Shown piece after piece: positions 1 to 8,521 of a stretch of 52,131 bases of DNA. Under the pieces are notes generated by a model. That model saw only the letters and a list, made by a program, of their open reading frames with translations, was not told the origin of the DNA and did not search any database. The stretch is from Ruminococcus flavefaciens (lineage in GTDB: Bacteria; Bacillota; Clostridia; Oscillospirales; Ruminococcaceae): contig SVNH01000013.1 of the NCBI GenBank assembly GCA_015067005.1, forward strand, positions 40,280 through 92,410. Direction: 5' to 3'. Position numbers and translations under genes: made by a program. Within the stretch, counting starts at the first letter, position 1. Each line of letters opens with the position of its first letter.

Positions 1-643
1 AAGCCAGCGCAGGCACTGCGCCGTGTGCGAGTACGTGTAACCCACTTGTTCAAAGTAAGCGAGTGAAACAAGCGGCAACGTGGAAGCCAGCGCAGGCACT
101 GCGCCGTGTGCGAGTACGTGTAACCCACTTGTTCAAAGTAAGCGAGTGAAACAAGCGGCATCGTGGAAGCCAGCGGGGGCTCCCCGCCGTGGGAGGGTGC
201 AGCGTCACGCTGCTGCAATTGTGACGGCTCGCGCCGTCATGTCGCTGTTTCTGCTGTTGTTACAAGGGAACGCCCTCACTTGCAGGGCGTTCCCTCTCCA
301 AAAACAGTCCACCGGACTGTTTTTGAATTCACCCTTTGCGGAGCGCCCTACGTTTTTTCTTGGGCGTTGCCCAAACCCACCAAAGGCTCTGCCTTTGGAA
401 TCCGCTAAAGGGAGATCCTCCCTTTAGAATCCCATTATGTGTAGCTCCGTGTGCGAGTACGGGTAAGCCACTCATTCAAAGTGAGCGAGTGAAACAAGCG
501 GCATCGTGGAAGCCAGCGGGGGCTCCCCTCCGTGGAAACAAGCCAGCGGAGACTCTGCGCCGTGTGCGAGTACGTGTAAGCCGCTTATTCAAAGTGAGCG
601 AGTGAAACAAGCGGCAACGTGGAAGCCAGCGGGGGCTCCCCGC
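1..643. repeat. Composite intergenic repeat (string of hairpins), copy A
   Basis: The stretch has no credible gene and consists of short perfect inverted repeats laid end to end. Two head-to-tail copies of an 83-bp unit occupy 1-83 and 84-166. Then come hairpins at 199-213 (6-bp arms), 223-238 (6), 266-294 (11), 300-324 (11), 360-374 (6), 380-398 (8) and 405-427 (10). Further copies of the 83-bp-type tail run through 430-643. The last hairpin, 629-643 (arms GCGGGG and CCCCGC), touches the hisE stop codon at 644. The same modules recur in the same order at 30930-31284. Short open frames on both strands here vary with the repeat and look spurious. The left edge is cut by the window. Confidence 0.85.
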
Positions 644-982
644 TCAGGTATTCTTATCGACCTCGTGGAACTTCTTGAGGTTTCCGATCTTCTCGTTGCG
701 CTCATCGAGTACCTTTTCAACGTCTGACCAGTCAAGTCCCTGATTTGCACAGAGTACCATTACATGATAGAGCAGATCGTTGATCTCGTTCATAAGCTCG
801 TTGTTATCACCGTTCTTAGCTGCGATAACAGTTTCGGTAGCCTCTTCGCCTACCTTCTTGCAGATCTTGTCCACACCCTTATCGAAGAGATAGCAGGTGT
901 AGGAATTCTCAGCGGCTGTACCGTTCTCGTACTGCTTTTTTCTCTCCTTGATAACTTCATAAATTTCCTGATAAACTGTCAT
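644..982 (-). CDS. hisE: Phosphoribosyl-ATP pyrophosphatase HisE
   Basis: This enzyme hydrolyses phosphoribosyl-ATP to phosphoribosyl-AMP and pyrophosphate, the second step of histidine synthesis in the cytosol. The 112 residues match a stand-alone HisE in length. The MazG-like all-alpha fold is recognised from GEEATE at 45-50 and EINDLLYH at 66-73, which carry the acidic residues that bind magnesium. The start overlaps the hisI stop as TAATG, so translation is probably coupled. It is the last gene of the his operon. Its stop codon directly touches a GC-rich hairpin of the repeat DNA at 629-643. HisI and HisE are often fused in other bacteria but are separate here. Confidence 0.95.
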   Translation of the reverse strand: MTVYQEIYEVIKERKKQYENGTAAENSYTCYLFDKGVDKICKKVGEEATETVIAAKNGDNNELMNEINDLLYHVMVLCANQGLDWSDVEKVLDERNEKIGNLKKFHEVDKNT

Positions 983-1332
983 TATTCATTCTCCTCTGTG
1001 TTATATATTTCGTTGAAGAAACAGCTGTAACTTCCTGTGTGACAGGCAACTCCGGTCTGCTCTACGTTCACGAGCAGAGTATCGTTATCGCAGTCGCCGT
1101 AGATCGAGACTACCTTCTGAACGTGTCCGGAGGTTGCTCCCTTATTCCAGTACTCCTGTCTTGACCTGCTCCAGAACCATGTATAGCCGGTCTCAAGTGT
1201 TTTTCTGAGACTTTCCTTGTTCATGTAAGCGAGCATGAGTACCGTTTTCGTATTAACCTCGTAGCATATCGCCGGGATGAGTTCTCCCTTGACGAAGAAT
1301 TTATCGAGGTCATTCAGGTCTATCTTTATCAT
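982..1332 (-). CDS. hisI: Phosphoribosyl-AMP cyclohydrolase HisI
   Basis: This enzyme opens the purine ring of phosphoribosyl-AMP to give ProFAR, the third step of histidine synthesis. The 116-residue protein carries the family signature at 52-70 (WFWSRSRQE, then W-N-K-G-A-T-S-G-H). It also has the metal-binding D-C-D-N-D at 80-84 and Cys97-His98, consistent with the zinc and magnesium sites of the family. It lies 16 bp downstream of the cytidine deaminase gene and overlaps hisE by one base. Length and motifs look complete. Confidence 0.95.
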   Translation of the reverse strand: MIKIDLNDLDKFFVKGELIPAICYEVNTKTVLMLAYMNKESLRKTLETGYTWFWSRSRQEYWNKGATSGHVQKVVSIYGDCDNDTLLVNVEQTGVACHTGSYSCFFNEIYNTEENE

Positions 1333-1348
1333 ATTTCTGCCTTTCCTA

Positions 1349-1747
1349 TCAATAGTCTATCCACCATTCGGGAGTGATCTCACCGAGTGTTACGACCTTT
1401 CCCTTGCTGTAATCGAGCATTATCTCGATGTCCTTGTAGCTTTCCGGCATAAGCTGCACCATGAGTTCACGGCAGGCACCGCACGGTGCGCCCTTGCCCT
1501 CGACAGGCGGGATGCACAGTACCTTGTCTATTTCGTTCTCGCCGTTGGTTAACATATTGAATATGGCGTTTCTCTCGGCGCATATGCCTAATGTCGAACA
1601 GGTGTCGATGCAGACGCCGGTGTATATCTTCCCGGACTTGCTCAGAACTGCCGCCGAGACCTCCCCTGCCGACACAAATTCCGATACACGGCGCGGTTTC
1701 AGCACAGCCTTTGCCGCCGCGTACATCTCTTCCCATATCTTGTCCAT
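1349..1747 (-). CDS. cdd: Cytidine deaminase-family protein inside the his operon
   Basis: The protein is a zinc-dependent nucleoside deaminase of the small (132-residue) tetrameric type, expected to convert cytidine or deoxycytidine to uridine forms in pyrimidine salvage. The catalytic C-A-E is at 56-58 and P-C-G-A-C at 88-92, so three cysteines would bind zinc and Glu58 would act as the proton shuttle. The N-terminal half is shorter and less typical than classical Cdd. A blasticidin-S-deaminase-like or otherwise altered substrate range is possible, so the gene symbol is provisional. It sits between hisF (2-bp gap) and hisI (16-bp gap) and must be co-transcribed with histidine genes to which it has no known biochemical link. 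Confidence 0.8.
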   Translation of the reverse strand: MDKIWEEMYAAAKAVLKPRRVSEFVSAGEVSAAVLSKSGKIYTGVCIDTCSTLGICAERNAIFNMLTNGENEIDKVLCIPPVEGKGAPCGACRELMVQLMPESYKDIEIMLDYSKGKVVTLGEITPEWWIDY

Positions 1748-1749
1748 AG

Positions 1750-2505
1750 TTACCTCACTATAACGCCCTTGCCGCGGCAGTAGTCCTTGACCTCGCCGAC
1801 TGTAAGCTCCTTGAAGTGGAACAGCGAAGCCGCAAGCGCAGCAGTAGCGCCGGTCTTCTCGAAGACCTCATAGAAATCGTTTATCTTGCCCGCACCGCCG
1901 CTTGCGATGACAGGTATCGAGCAGTTATCGCATACAGCCTTCAGCATGGGGATGTCGAAGCCCTCTTTAGTGCCGTCAGCGTCTATAGAATTGAGACATA
2001 TTTCCCCTGCTCCGAGCTTTTCGATAGTGTGTACCCAGTCGATGAGGTCGAGACCCATGTCCTTGCGTCCGCCGTTTATGTAGACAGTCCACTTGTTATC
2101 GGCTATTTTCTTGGCGTCGATGCCGACGCATATGCACTGACTTCCGAAGATGTCAGCGCCGTCCTTTATAAGCTGAGGATTCTGCACTGCCTGAGAGTTT
2201 ACGGATACCTTGTCCGCACCTGCACGAAGAGCCTCACGGATGTCATCAACGGTCTTTATGCCGCCGCCGACTGTCAGCGGTACGAATACCTTTTTTGCAG
2301 TGTCGCGCACAACATCGAGGAACACTCCGCGCCCCTCGAATGAAGCAGTTATGTCGTAGAATACCAACTCATCTGCGCCCTGCTTGTTGTACTCGGCAGC
2401 ACACTCCACCGGGTCGCCTACATCGCGGACACCCTCAAAATTTACGCCCTTTACTACCTTGCCGTTTCTTACGTCAAGGCACGGGATTATTCTTTTTGCA
2501 AGCAT
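1750..2505 (-). CDS. hisF: Imidazole glycerol phosphate synthase subunit HisF
   Basis: HisF is the cyclase subunit that uses ammonia from HisH to turn PRFAR into imidazole glycerol phosphate and AICAR. The 251-residue (beta/alpha)8 barrel has the two catalytic aspartates, Asp11 (in [10 protein letters not shown]) and Asp130 (in VGIDAK). The phosphate-binding glycines are at 80-82 and 203-205. Length is standard. It follows the membrane-protein gene by 23 bp and is separated from its partner hisH by hisA and three non-his genes, although both belong to one operon. Confidence 0.96.
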   Translation of the reverse strand: MLAKRIIPCLDVRNGKVVKGVNFEGVRDVGDPVECAAEYNKQGADELVFYDITASFEGRGVFLDVVRDTAKKVFVPLTVGGGIKTVDDIREALRAGADKVSVNSQAVQNPQLIKDGADIFGSQCICVGIDAKKIADNKWTVYINGGRKDMGLDLIDWVHTIEKLGAGEICLNSIDADGTKEGFDIPMLKAVCDNCSIPVIASGGAGKINDFYEVFEKTGATAALAASLFHFKELTVGEVKDYCRGKGVIVR

Positions 2506-2528
2506 TTTTCAGCCTCCTTATTAATTTG

Positions 2529-3068
2529 TTATCCTCCGAAATACACGGGTATGAGATAAAGATAAGGCGCAGTCACTATCGTAAGCCATTTTGCAGTATA
2601 ACGAGCATTTTCCTCGCCTATCCCGGAATTTTTCGCAAGCATTCTCTTATTGAATACAAATATCAGCAATGCGGAAATTCCCACGCCAACAGCCGAAATA
2701 ATAAACGATAATGGATCGTGCCAGACATTCGACATCGACGCACCTGCCCACCTTGCTATTTTCAGACCTGTTTCCTTATTTTCGCCGTCTGTCATGCTCT
2801 CACCGATAAGGGATACACCCGTGAATACCGCAAGCAGAAACAGTGCGCCGATGAAGTCGGAAAGGAATCCGAAAAGGCATACCTTAACTGAATATTTCTT
2901 CACAAGCGGCTTGCTGTCGGGGATTTTTTTATCAAGACAGCGTTTCAGCACATATCTGTCCAAGAGATAATTGGCAGGTATCAGAAGAAGCCACCACCAG
3001 CCCGGTATCCAGACCATGAACCACAGCGGAAATATCAGATTGAAAAGCCTTAGTTCATTTTTCTTCAT
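2529..3068 (-). CDS. Uncharacterised four-helix membrane protein in the his operon
   Basis: I do not recognise a family. The protein of about 179 residues has roughly four hydrophobic segments: one near the N terminus rich in Trp (WIPGWWWLLLIPANYLL), one around residues 60-80, one around 110-135 and one at the C terminus. Positively charged stretches separate them, so it is probably an inner-membrane protein. I chose the ATG at 3068 because AAGGAGA lies 9 nt upstream. An in-frame start eight codons earlier has no such site. It sits between the acetyltransferase gene (42-bp gap) and hisF and is read in the same direction. Any link to histidine is unknown. Confidence 0.7.
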   Translation of the reverse strand: MKKNELRLFNLIFPLWFMVWIPGWWWLLLIPANYLLDRYVLKRCLDKKIPDSKPLVKKYSVKVCLFGFLSDFIGALFLLAVFTGVSLIGESMTDGENKETGLKIARWAGASMSNVWHDPLSFIISAVGVGISALLIFVFNKRMLAKNSGIGEENARYTAKWLTIVTAPYLYLIPVYFGG

Positions 3069-3109
3069 TGGCGATGTCTCCTTTTCTGTCATTCAGCAAC
3101 ACTAATTAT

Positions 3110-3649
3110 TCAAATACTGTCGCCGCAGATACAGTCGCGTACCTTGACCATATGGCATCTGTCCCATACTTCATTTCCGTATCTGAATGCTCCCTCATCA
3201 GTGCCGCAGTATTTGAAGCCGACACTTTCATAACATCGCTTCGCACCGGCATTGACCGAAAGCACACAAAGATGTACCCTTTCTGCACCGGTAAACTCAA
3301 AAGCATACCTGACGGCGAGCCTCAGCATTTCTTTGCCATAACCCTTACCGCGCTGTGCAGGATCGACCATTACGAATTTGAGCATTCCATAGTTGCTATC
3401 CGTATTAACGGAATAGCAGAAAAATCCAACCGGTGTTCCTTCCTGAGAAGTGACAACGAACGGCGCGTCACCGCATCGGACCGCTATATCGTCAAGCAGA
3501 GCACAAAAGCTCTCATCCGCTATCGGAAAATCAGTCCTGTCCGCACACCACATTGCGTGTTCGCGCGGCTCGGTTATCCACTTGCTGATAATATCAAAGT
3601 CAACGCTGTGGATGTACGGTCTTAATATCAGGCGCTCACTTTCCTGCAT
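3110..3649 (-). CDS. GNAT-family N-acetyltransferase
   Basis: The protein of about 179 residues is an acetyl-CoA-dependent acetyltransferase of the RimJ/RimL-like type. It opens with R-L-I-L-R-P and has the acetyl-CoA pyrophosphate-binding loop R-G-K-G-Y-G, followed by a C-terminal V-N-A-G-A-K-R-C-Y-E-S-V-G-F segment typical of the fold. The substrate cannot be told from sequence. The start at 3649 is 14 bp inside the end of hisA, so translation is probably coupled. A start eight codons earlier is possible but would lengthen the overlap. It is an accessory gene within the his operon. Confidence 0.8.
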   Translation of the reverse strand: MQESERLILRPYIHSVDFDIISKWITEPREHAMWCADRTDFPIADESFCALLDDIAVRCGDAPFVVTSQEGTPVGFFCYSVNTDSNYGMLKFVMVDPAQRGKGYGKEMLRLAVRYAFEFTGAERVHLCVLSVNAGAKRCYESVGFKYCGTDEGAFRYGNEVWDRCHMVKVRDCICGDSI

Positions 3650-4361
3650 ACTCAACAGCCTCTCTGAGGTCAAGAGTTCCCTTGTAAATGGACTTTCCGC
3701 AGATCGTACCGTAAAGTCCCATTTCCTTGCAGGCGATGATGTCGTCCATAGTGTGGACTCCGCCGCTGGCTACGATATTAGCCCTGCCCTCAGTTGCGTC
3801 TGCAAGCTTTTTCAGCTGCTCGCGGTTCACGCCTGAGAGAGTACCGTCCTTGGAAATATCGGTGAAAATGAAATACTTCACGCCGGACTCTATCATTTTA
3901 TTTGCGAGGTCGATGTAGTGTACATCTGAGGATTCGAGCCAGCCCTCAGTTGCGACCATTTCGTTCATCGCGTCAACGCCGACAACTATCTTTTCGCTTC
4001 CGAATTTCTCTACTGCTTCACGCACAAGCTTAGGGTTTTTGAGTGCCACAGAGCCGAGTATAACTCGTGTTATGCCCATATCGAGGTACTCCTGAATCGT
4101 CTGTATACTGCGGATACCGCCGCCGAGCTCGACCTTTAAGTTAGTCTTTTCGGCAACGTCTGTGTATATTTTTGTGTTGACAGGTCTGCCCTCTTTAGCG
4201 CCGTCGAGGTCTACCATGTGAATCCACTCAGCACCGGCAGCTTCAAAGCTTTTTGCGGTTTCGAGATAGTCAGCTGCGACCTTCTCAACTGTTGAAAAAT
4301 CGCCTTTGAAAAGTCGGACGCAGTTGCCGTCCTTGATGTCGATTGCAGGGAAAATTATCAT
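3636..4361 (-). CDS. hisA: ProFAR isomerase HisA
   Basis: HisA isomerises ProFAR to PRFAR by an Amadori rearrangement, the fourth step of the pathway. The 241-residue barrel is related to HisF and has the expected catalytic aspartates Asp8 (FPAIDIKDG) and Asp130 (VVGVDAMN). The phosphate-binding loops are G-G-G-I-R at 80-84 and the later A-S-G-G-V. Its ATG overlaps the flavodoxin-like gene's stop as ATGA. Its own end overlaps the acetyltransferase start. Complete and typical. Confidence 0.96.
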   Translation of the reverse strand: MIIFPAIDIKDGNCVRLFKGDFSTVEKVAADYLETAKSFEAAGAEWIHMVDLDGAKEGRPVNTKIYTDVAEKTNLKVELGGGIRSIQTIQEYLDMGITRVILGSVALKNPKLVREAVEKFGSEKIVVGVDAMNEMVATEGWLESSDVHYIDLANKMIESGVKYFIFTDISKDGTLSGVNREQLKKLADATEGRANIVASGGVHTMDDIIACKEMGLYGTICGKSIYKGTLDLREAVEYAGK

Positions 4362-4897
4362 ATTTCTTCTCCTTTTGATCTGATGAGTTCGAGCAGAGGT
4401 GCGAGGTATTTTTTATCGGTCCAGTCGCACTTTTTGTCCTTTGCTTCGAGGAACGGACGCTCCCACGATTTTATCTCAGAGGGATCCTTTTTATCAAGCA
4501 TTTTTATGTAGAGCTTGCACATCGCTCTGTCGCCGAATTTCATGCCGTTGAGATCCCACATCCCCTGAAAATAGAAGCACGGTATATCCGCAAGTTCTCC
4601 TTTGAGATTGTGGTCTTTCAGTGTCTGGAGTATCTCATCGTCATAGGGTGCTGCACCGCAGCTGTAAACGCAGATATTCTTGCCTTTGAGCGCTCCGATA
4701 TTCTTTTTCAGGAACGCTATCCCTGCGATCGCTGAGGCGTAAACACCGCCGCCGAGTATGATAGTATCGTATTTTTCTACTTCCTTTATGTCAGCCTTTT
4801 TCGTGTCTATTACTTTGAAGCCGGTCTCCTGTGAGATCCACTCCGCGTACTTTGCTGAAGCGCCGTATTTCGACCGGCAGAGTATTATTCCGCTCAT
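4358..4897 (-). CDS. Flavodoxin-domain protein
   Basis: The 179-residue protein has a flavodoxin fold of the HemG/Flavodoxin_5 kind. An N-terminal FMN phosphate-binding loop is at about residues 6-15 (C-R-S-K-Y-G-A-S-A-K), followed by I-I-L-G-G-G-V-Y-A-S near 47-56 and C-G-A-A-P-Y-D-D near 80-87. It probably carries electrons through bound FMN in the cytosol. HemG from proteobacteria oxidises protoporphyrinogen, but anaerobic Firmicutes encode many relatives of unknown role, so I do not assign that reaction. AGAGGT precedes the ATG. It lies between hisH (58-bp gap) and hisA (ATGA overlap). Confidence 0.75.
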   Translation of the reverse strand: MSGIILCRSKYGASAKYAEWISQETGFKVIDTKKADIKEVEKYDTIILGGGVYASAIAGIAFLKKNIGALKGKNICVYSCGAAPYDDEILQTLKDHNLKGELADIPCFYFQGMWDLNGMKFGDRAMCKLYIKMLDKKDPSEIKSWERPFLEAKDKKCDWTDKKYLAPLLELIRSKGEEI

Positions 4898-4955
4898 TGT
4901 TTACCTCTTAAATTCCGAAATTATTGCTGTGTATGCAGACTGCCAGTCAGTCTGC

Positions 4956-5561
4956 TCACTTGATAAGCTCTCCGAAGCTGCGGAGTATTTTCAGACCGGT
5001 CTCGCCGGATTTTTCCGGGTGGAACTGAGCTCCGTAGACGTATTTGCCGTTGTAAACGAGAGCCGGTACTCTTCCGCCGTACTCAACGTAAGCGGCAATG
5101 TCCTTATCCTCGCAGTGTGCCTTGTAGGAGTGTACGAAGTACACGAACTCGTTATCGCCTACATTCGCAAGAATCGGGCAGTCGTTCAGCTTCTCCAGCT
5201 TGTTCCAGCCCATGTGCGGGATTATAAGCTCAGGCTCTTCCATTTTGCGGACGCTGCCTTCGATAAGTCCGAGACCGTCAGTCTCTTCAAATTCGTAGCC
5301 CTTCGAGAAAATAAGCTGCATTCCCAGACAGATTCCCAGAAACGGCTTACGGTCGGCTTCTTCCTTTATTACGTCCACGAGACCTGTCGCCTCAAGCTTC
5401 TTCATTGCAGCCGGAAATGCACCAACGCCGGGAAGTATCACGGCATCTGCACTGCGGACTGACGCCTCGTCCGAGACGAGTCTGCTTTCAAGTCCGAGGT
5501 AATCGAGGGCGTTTTTGACGCTGAAAATGTTACCTGCGCCATAGTCAATTATTGCTATCAT
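4956..5561 (-). CDS. hisH: Imidazole glycerol phosphate synthase subunit HisH
   Basis: HisH is the class I glutamine amidotransferase that releases ammonia and channels it to HisF. The 201 residues include the nucleophile Cys78 within G-I-C-L-G-M-Q and the His181/Glu183 pair in F-H-P-E-K, completing the catalytic triad. P-G-V-G-A-F at 44-49 forms the oxyanion region. Its start overlaps the hisB stop as TGATG. The partner hisF lies about 2.4 kb downstream in the same transcript. Confidence 0.96.
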   Translation of the reverse strand: MIAIIDYGAGNIFSVKNALDYLGLESRLVSDEASVRSADAVILPGVGAFPAAMKKLEATGLVDVIKEEADRKPFLGICLGMQLIFSKGYEFEETDGLGLIEGSVRKMEEPELIIPHMGWNKLEKLNDCPILANVGDNEFVYFVHSYKAHCEDKDIAAYVEYGGRVPALVYNGKYVYGAQFHPEKSGETGLKILRSFGELIK

Positions 5562-6142
5562 CAGAGTACCCCTTTCGTCGAGAGGGTAGAGCCGTCGGCG
5601 TTCTCCGAAACGGCGGTTTTAAGGGCGTGAGCCACTGCCTTGTAGACAGCCTCTGCCTTGTGGTGATCGTTAGAACCATAGAGGAGGTTTATGTGGAGCG
5701 TCATACCGGAATTAAAGGCAAATGCGCGGAAAAACTCCTCTGTCATGCAAAGGTCGTAGCCGCCGCAGGACTGATTCGTGAAATCGCAGTTGAACACTAA
5801 AAACGGTCTGTTCGAGAGGTCGAGGCTTGCCATTGCAAGCGACTCATCCATCGGAATATAGGCAGTTCCATAGCGTACTATCCCAGCCTTGCTGCCGAGA
5901 GCCTTTCCCAGTGCCTGACCGAGCGCGATACCCGTATCCTCGATCGTGTGGTGACAATCGACCTGAAGATCGCCCTTTACCTTTATGTTCATGCTTATCC
6001 CGCTGTGTACTGAAAGAGCGGTGAGCATATGATCGAAAAATCCGATGCCTGTGTCGATTGCGGCAGTACCCTTGCCGTCAAGAGCAACGGTGATACTGAT
6101 CTGTGTTTCGCGGGTATTGCGTTCAACGGTAGCTTCGCGCAT
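5561..6142 (-). CDS. hisB: Imidazoleglycerol-phosphate dehydratase HisB
   Basis: This enzyme dehydrates imidazole glycerol phosphate to imidazole acetol phosphate. The 193 residues correspond to a monofunctional dehydratase, without the histidinol phosphatase domain found in enterobacteria. Manganese-binding motifs are visible: F-F-D-H-M-L near 35-40, D-C-H-H-T-I-E-D-T at 62-70 and N-D-H-H-K-A-E-A near 155. No histidinol-phosphatase gene is present in this operon, so that step must be supplied elsewhere. It overlaps hisH and follows hisC by 12 bp. Confidence 0.96.
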   Translation of the reverse strand: MREATVERNTRETQISITVALDGKGTAAIDTGIGFFDHMLTALSVHSGISMNIKVKGDLQVDCHHTIEDTGIALGQALGKALGSKAGIVRYGTAYIPMDESLAMASLDLSNRPFLVFNCDFTNQSCGGYDLCMTEEFFRAFAFNSGMTLHINLLYGSNDHHKAEAVYKAVAHALKTAVSENADGSTLSTKGVL

Positions 6143-6154
6143 GATAATTCCTCC

Positions 6155-7213
6155 TCACTTGGTGAAATACTTTTCGAGTGCTGCGATAACTGCCTTGTTT
6201 TCGGCTTCTGTGCCGGCAGTTATCCTGATATAGCCTGCAAATTTACGTATAGCGATCGACTCACCCAGAAGGAAACGGTAGATTTCCTCGAACTTTTCAG
6301 TTTTTATGAATACGAAATTCGTGCAGGGCTTGTAAACGGTCTCAAAGCAGCTGTAACGCTCGTTGAGGGACAGGATGTCCGCATAAAGCTTTGCTGTATT
6401 TGCAACGATAATGTCTCTGCACTTTGTGAGGTATTCCTTCTCGGTGAGGATGTCGGAAACGATGAGCTGTGCGACAGAATCGTTGTTATACGGCGATTTT
6501 GCTGCTCTGAGGGCAGTTGTAATGGTCTTGTTGGCAACCGCAAATCCGAATCTTACAGCGGCAAGTCCGATAGCCTTTGAACAGGTCTTGAGAATGATAA
6601 GGTTGTCGTACTTACCGACCTCGCTGAGTATAGACTGATCCCAGAAGTCCATATAGGCTTCATCGAGGATCACAAGGGTGTCCGGCAGCGAGGTTATTAT
6701 CTTTCTTACGTCATCGCGGCAGAGACCGACCGAGGACGGATTGCACGGATTCGAGAAAACAAGTCCGCGGGCGTTGTTCTCCTGACAGAAGCTTATAAGC
6801 TTATCAGGATCTATCGAAAGATCGGCTTCCTTCTGATATGTGCGGACGTTAAGCTCATAAAGCTGTGCGTAGAAGCCGTACATCGAGAAATCACACGATA
6901 CATTTACAAGTGTGTCACCGGACTCGAAAAAGCAGCTTGTAATGATGCTGATAAGCTCGTCTGAACCGTTTCCGGCACTTACGAATTCAGCAGGAATACC
7001 GTAAAGCTCAGAAAAAGCCTTTATCGGTCTGAGCGCAAGACAATCCGGATAGCGGTTGAAATCAGCGCCGGAAATGCTGCGGCAGATCTTGTCCTTGAGT
7101 TCGTCACTGAGGTTGAAGCAGCTCTCATTTGCGTCAAGACGTATATCGTAGCTTCCTGTTATCGGATCGTAAGGCACCAGATCAACAAGCTTTTTATTGA
7201 GTTTATATGACAT
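6155..7213 (-). CDS. hisC: Histidinol-phosphate aminotransferase HisC
   Basis: This PLP enzyme of fold type I transfers an amino group from glutamate to imidazole acetol phosphate. In the 352 residues, S-N-P-C-N-P-S is at 154-160 and L-D-E-A-Y at 183-187. The Schiff-base lysine is Lys213 in T-C-S-K-A, and the phosphate-binding Arg221 follows. Fold and length match HisC. The operon position between hisD (24-bp gap) and hisB supports this over other class I aminotransferases. Confidence 0.94.
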   Translation of the reverse strand: MSYKLNKKLVDLVPYDPITGSYDIRLDANESCFNLSDELKDKICRSISGADFNRYPDCLALRPIKAFSELYGIPAEFVSAGNGSDELISIITSCFFESGDTLVNVSCDFSMYGFYAQLYELNVRTYQKEADLSIDPDKLISFCQENNARGLVFSNPCNPSSVGLCRDDVRKIITSLPDTLVILDEAYMDFWDQSILSEVGKYDNLIILKTCSKAIGLAAVRFGFAVANKTITTALRAAKSPYNNDSVAQLIVSDILTEKEYLTKCRDIIVANTAKLYADILSLNERYSCFETVYKPCTNFVFIKTEKFEEIYRFLLGESIAIRKFAGYIRITAGTEAENKAVIAALEKYFTK

Positions 7214-7237
7214 TGCTATTACCTTCCTTAACGGATA

Positions 7238-8521
7238 TTATTCAAATCTTACCTTGATAGCATTTGCGTGTGCTGTGAGACCTTCGCGCTCAGCAATGAG
7301 TACGATGTCGTCCTTAGCCTGACGAAGTGCCTCCTCGGTATAGTAGGTGTATGCAGTTCTCTTTGTGAAGCTTGCAACTCCGAGCGGCGAGAAGAAACGT
7401 GCAGTGCCGCTGGTCGGGAGGACGTGGTTCGGACCTGCGTAGTAGTCTCCGAGAGGCTCGGAAGCGTAGTGACCGAGGAAGATAGATCCTGCATTGTCGA
7501 GACTTCCGAGAAGCTCGAACGGATCCTTCATGAGGACTTCAAGGTGTTCCGGAGCGATCTCATTTGCGAGCTCGACACAGCGCTCACGGCTCTCGGCAAT
7601 GATGATTGCGCCGTAGTCCTCAAGCGACTTCTCTATGATATTCTTACGTGAGAGATACTCCTTCTGGCGGTCTATCTCCTTTATAGTCTCGTCCGCAAGC
7701 TTTTCGCTGGTAGTTACCATTATTGCGGATGCAAGCACATCGTGCTCAGCCTGTGACATGAGATCAGCTGCTGCAAATTTCGGATTTGCAGTCTCATCCG
7801 CGATGACGAGTATCTCGCTCGGACCTGCGATCATGTCGATGTCCACAATGCCGTAAAGCAGCTTCTTGGCGGTTGCAACGTAGATGTTTCCCGGTCCTAC
7901 TATCTTGTCGCACTTCGGGATCTCCTCTGTACCGTAAGCGAGAGCTGCGATAGCCTGTGCGCCGCCTGAAAGGAATACTCTGTCAACTCCGCAGATAGCT
8001 GCTGCAACGAGGATGTCCTTATTCGGAGTACCGTCCTTGAGCGGCGGAGTTACCATGATAATTTCCTTAACCCCTGCAATTTTAGCTGGGATAGCGTTCA
8101 TGAGTACGCTTGAAGGGTAAGCAGCTGTACCGCCCGGAACATAGAGACCTACTCTTTCAAGTCCGCGCACACGCTGTCCCATGACTACGCCGTTTGTCTT
8201 AGGCGCAATGAAGCTCTGCTCGACCTGTCTCTTGTGGAAATCTGCGATATTCTCCTGTGCGTTGAGGAGCGCGTTCACGAATTCCTCATCGGCTTCTGTG
8301 AGCGCATCGTTGATAACATCGCGCGGTACTTCATAATACTGCGGAAGATTGCCGTCGAATTTGAGTGTATAGTTCTTAACAGCCTCGTCGCCGCCGTTTC
8401 TGACAGTCTCGATTATCTCGCTGACTACCTCTGTTACCTTCTTATTGGTCTCGCCGCTTCTCTTTTTAAGATCAGCAAGGAACTCAGCTTCGTCCCTGCC
8501 GTTAGCAAAAATCTTTTTCAT
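7238..8521 (-). CDS. hisD: Histidinol dehydrogenase HisD
   Basis: HisD oxidises histidinol to histidine in two NAD-dependent steps. The 427-residue protein contains the family signature around M-I-A-G-P-S-E-I-L-V and the zinc/substrate segment S-Q-A-E-H-D. Further matches are I-A-P-E-H-L-E and the C-terminal G-P-N-H-V-L-P-T-S-G-T-A-R. Its stop/start region overlaps hisG as TAATG. Complete. Confidence 0.96.
   Translation of the reverse strand: MKKIFANGRDEAEFLADLKKRSGETNKKVTEVVSEIIETVRNGGDEAVKNYTLKFDGNLPQYYEVPRDVINDALTEADEEFVNALLNAQENIADFHKRQVEQSFIAPKTNGVVMGQRVRGLERVGLYVPGGTAAYPSSVLMNAIPAKIAGVKEIIMVTPPLKDGTPNKDILVAAAICGVDRVFLSGGAQAIAALAYGTEEIPKCDKIVGPGNIYVATAKKLLYGIVDIDMIAGPSEILVIADETANPKFAAADLMSQAEHDVLASAIMVTTSEKLADETIKEIDRQKEYLSRKNIIEKSLEDYGAIIIAESRERCVELANEIAPEHLEVLMKDPFELLGSLDNAGSIFLGHYASEPLGDYYAGPNHVLPTSGTARFFSPLGVASFTKRTAYTYYTEEALRQAKDDIVLIAEREGLTAHANAIKVRFE

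Noticed and set aside
1..166. Tandem 83-bp units considered as a CRISPR array
   Set aside because: The units are contiguous copies with no variable spacers and no cas genes nearby.
80..727. Several short open frames in the repeat DNA at the left edge
   Set aside because: They are made of repeat modules in changing frames, share no conserved protein and lack ribosome sites.
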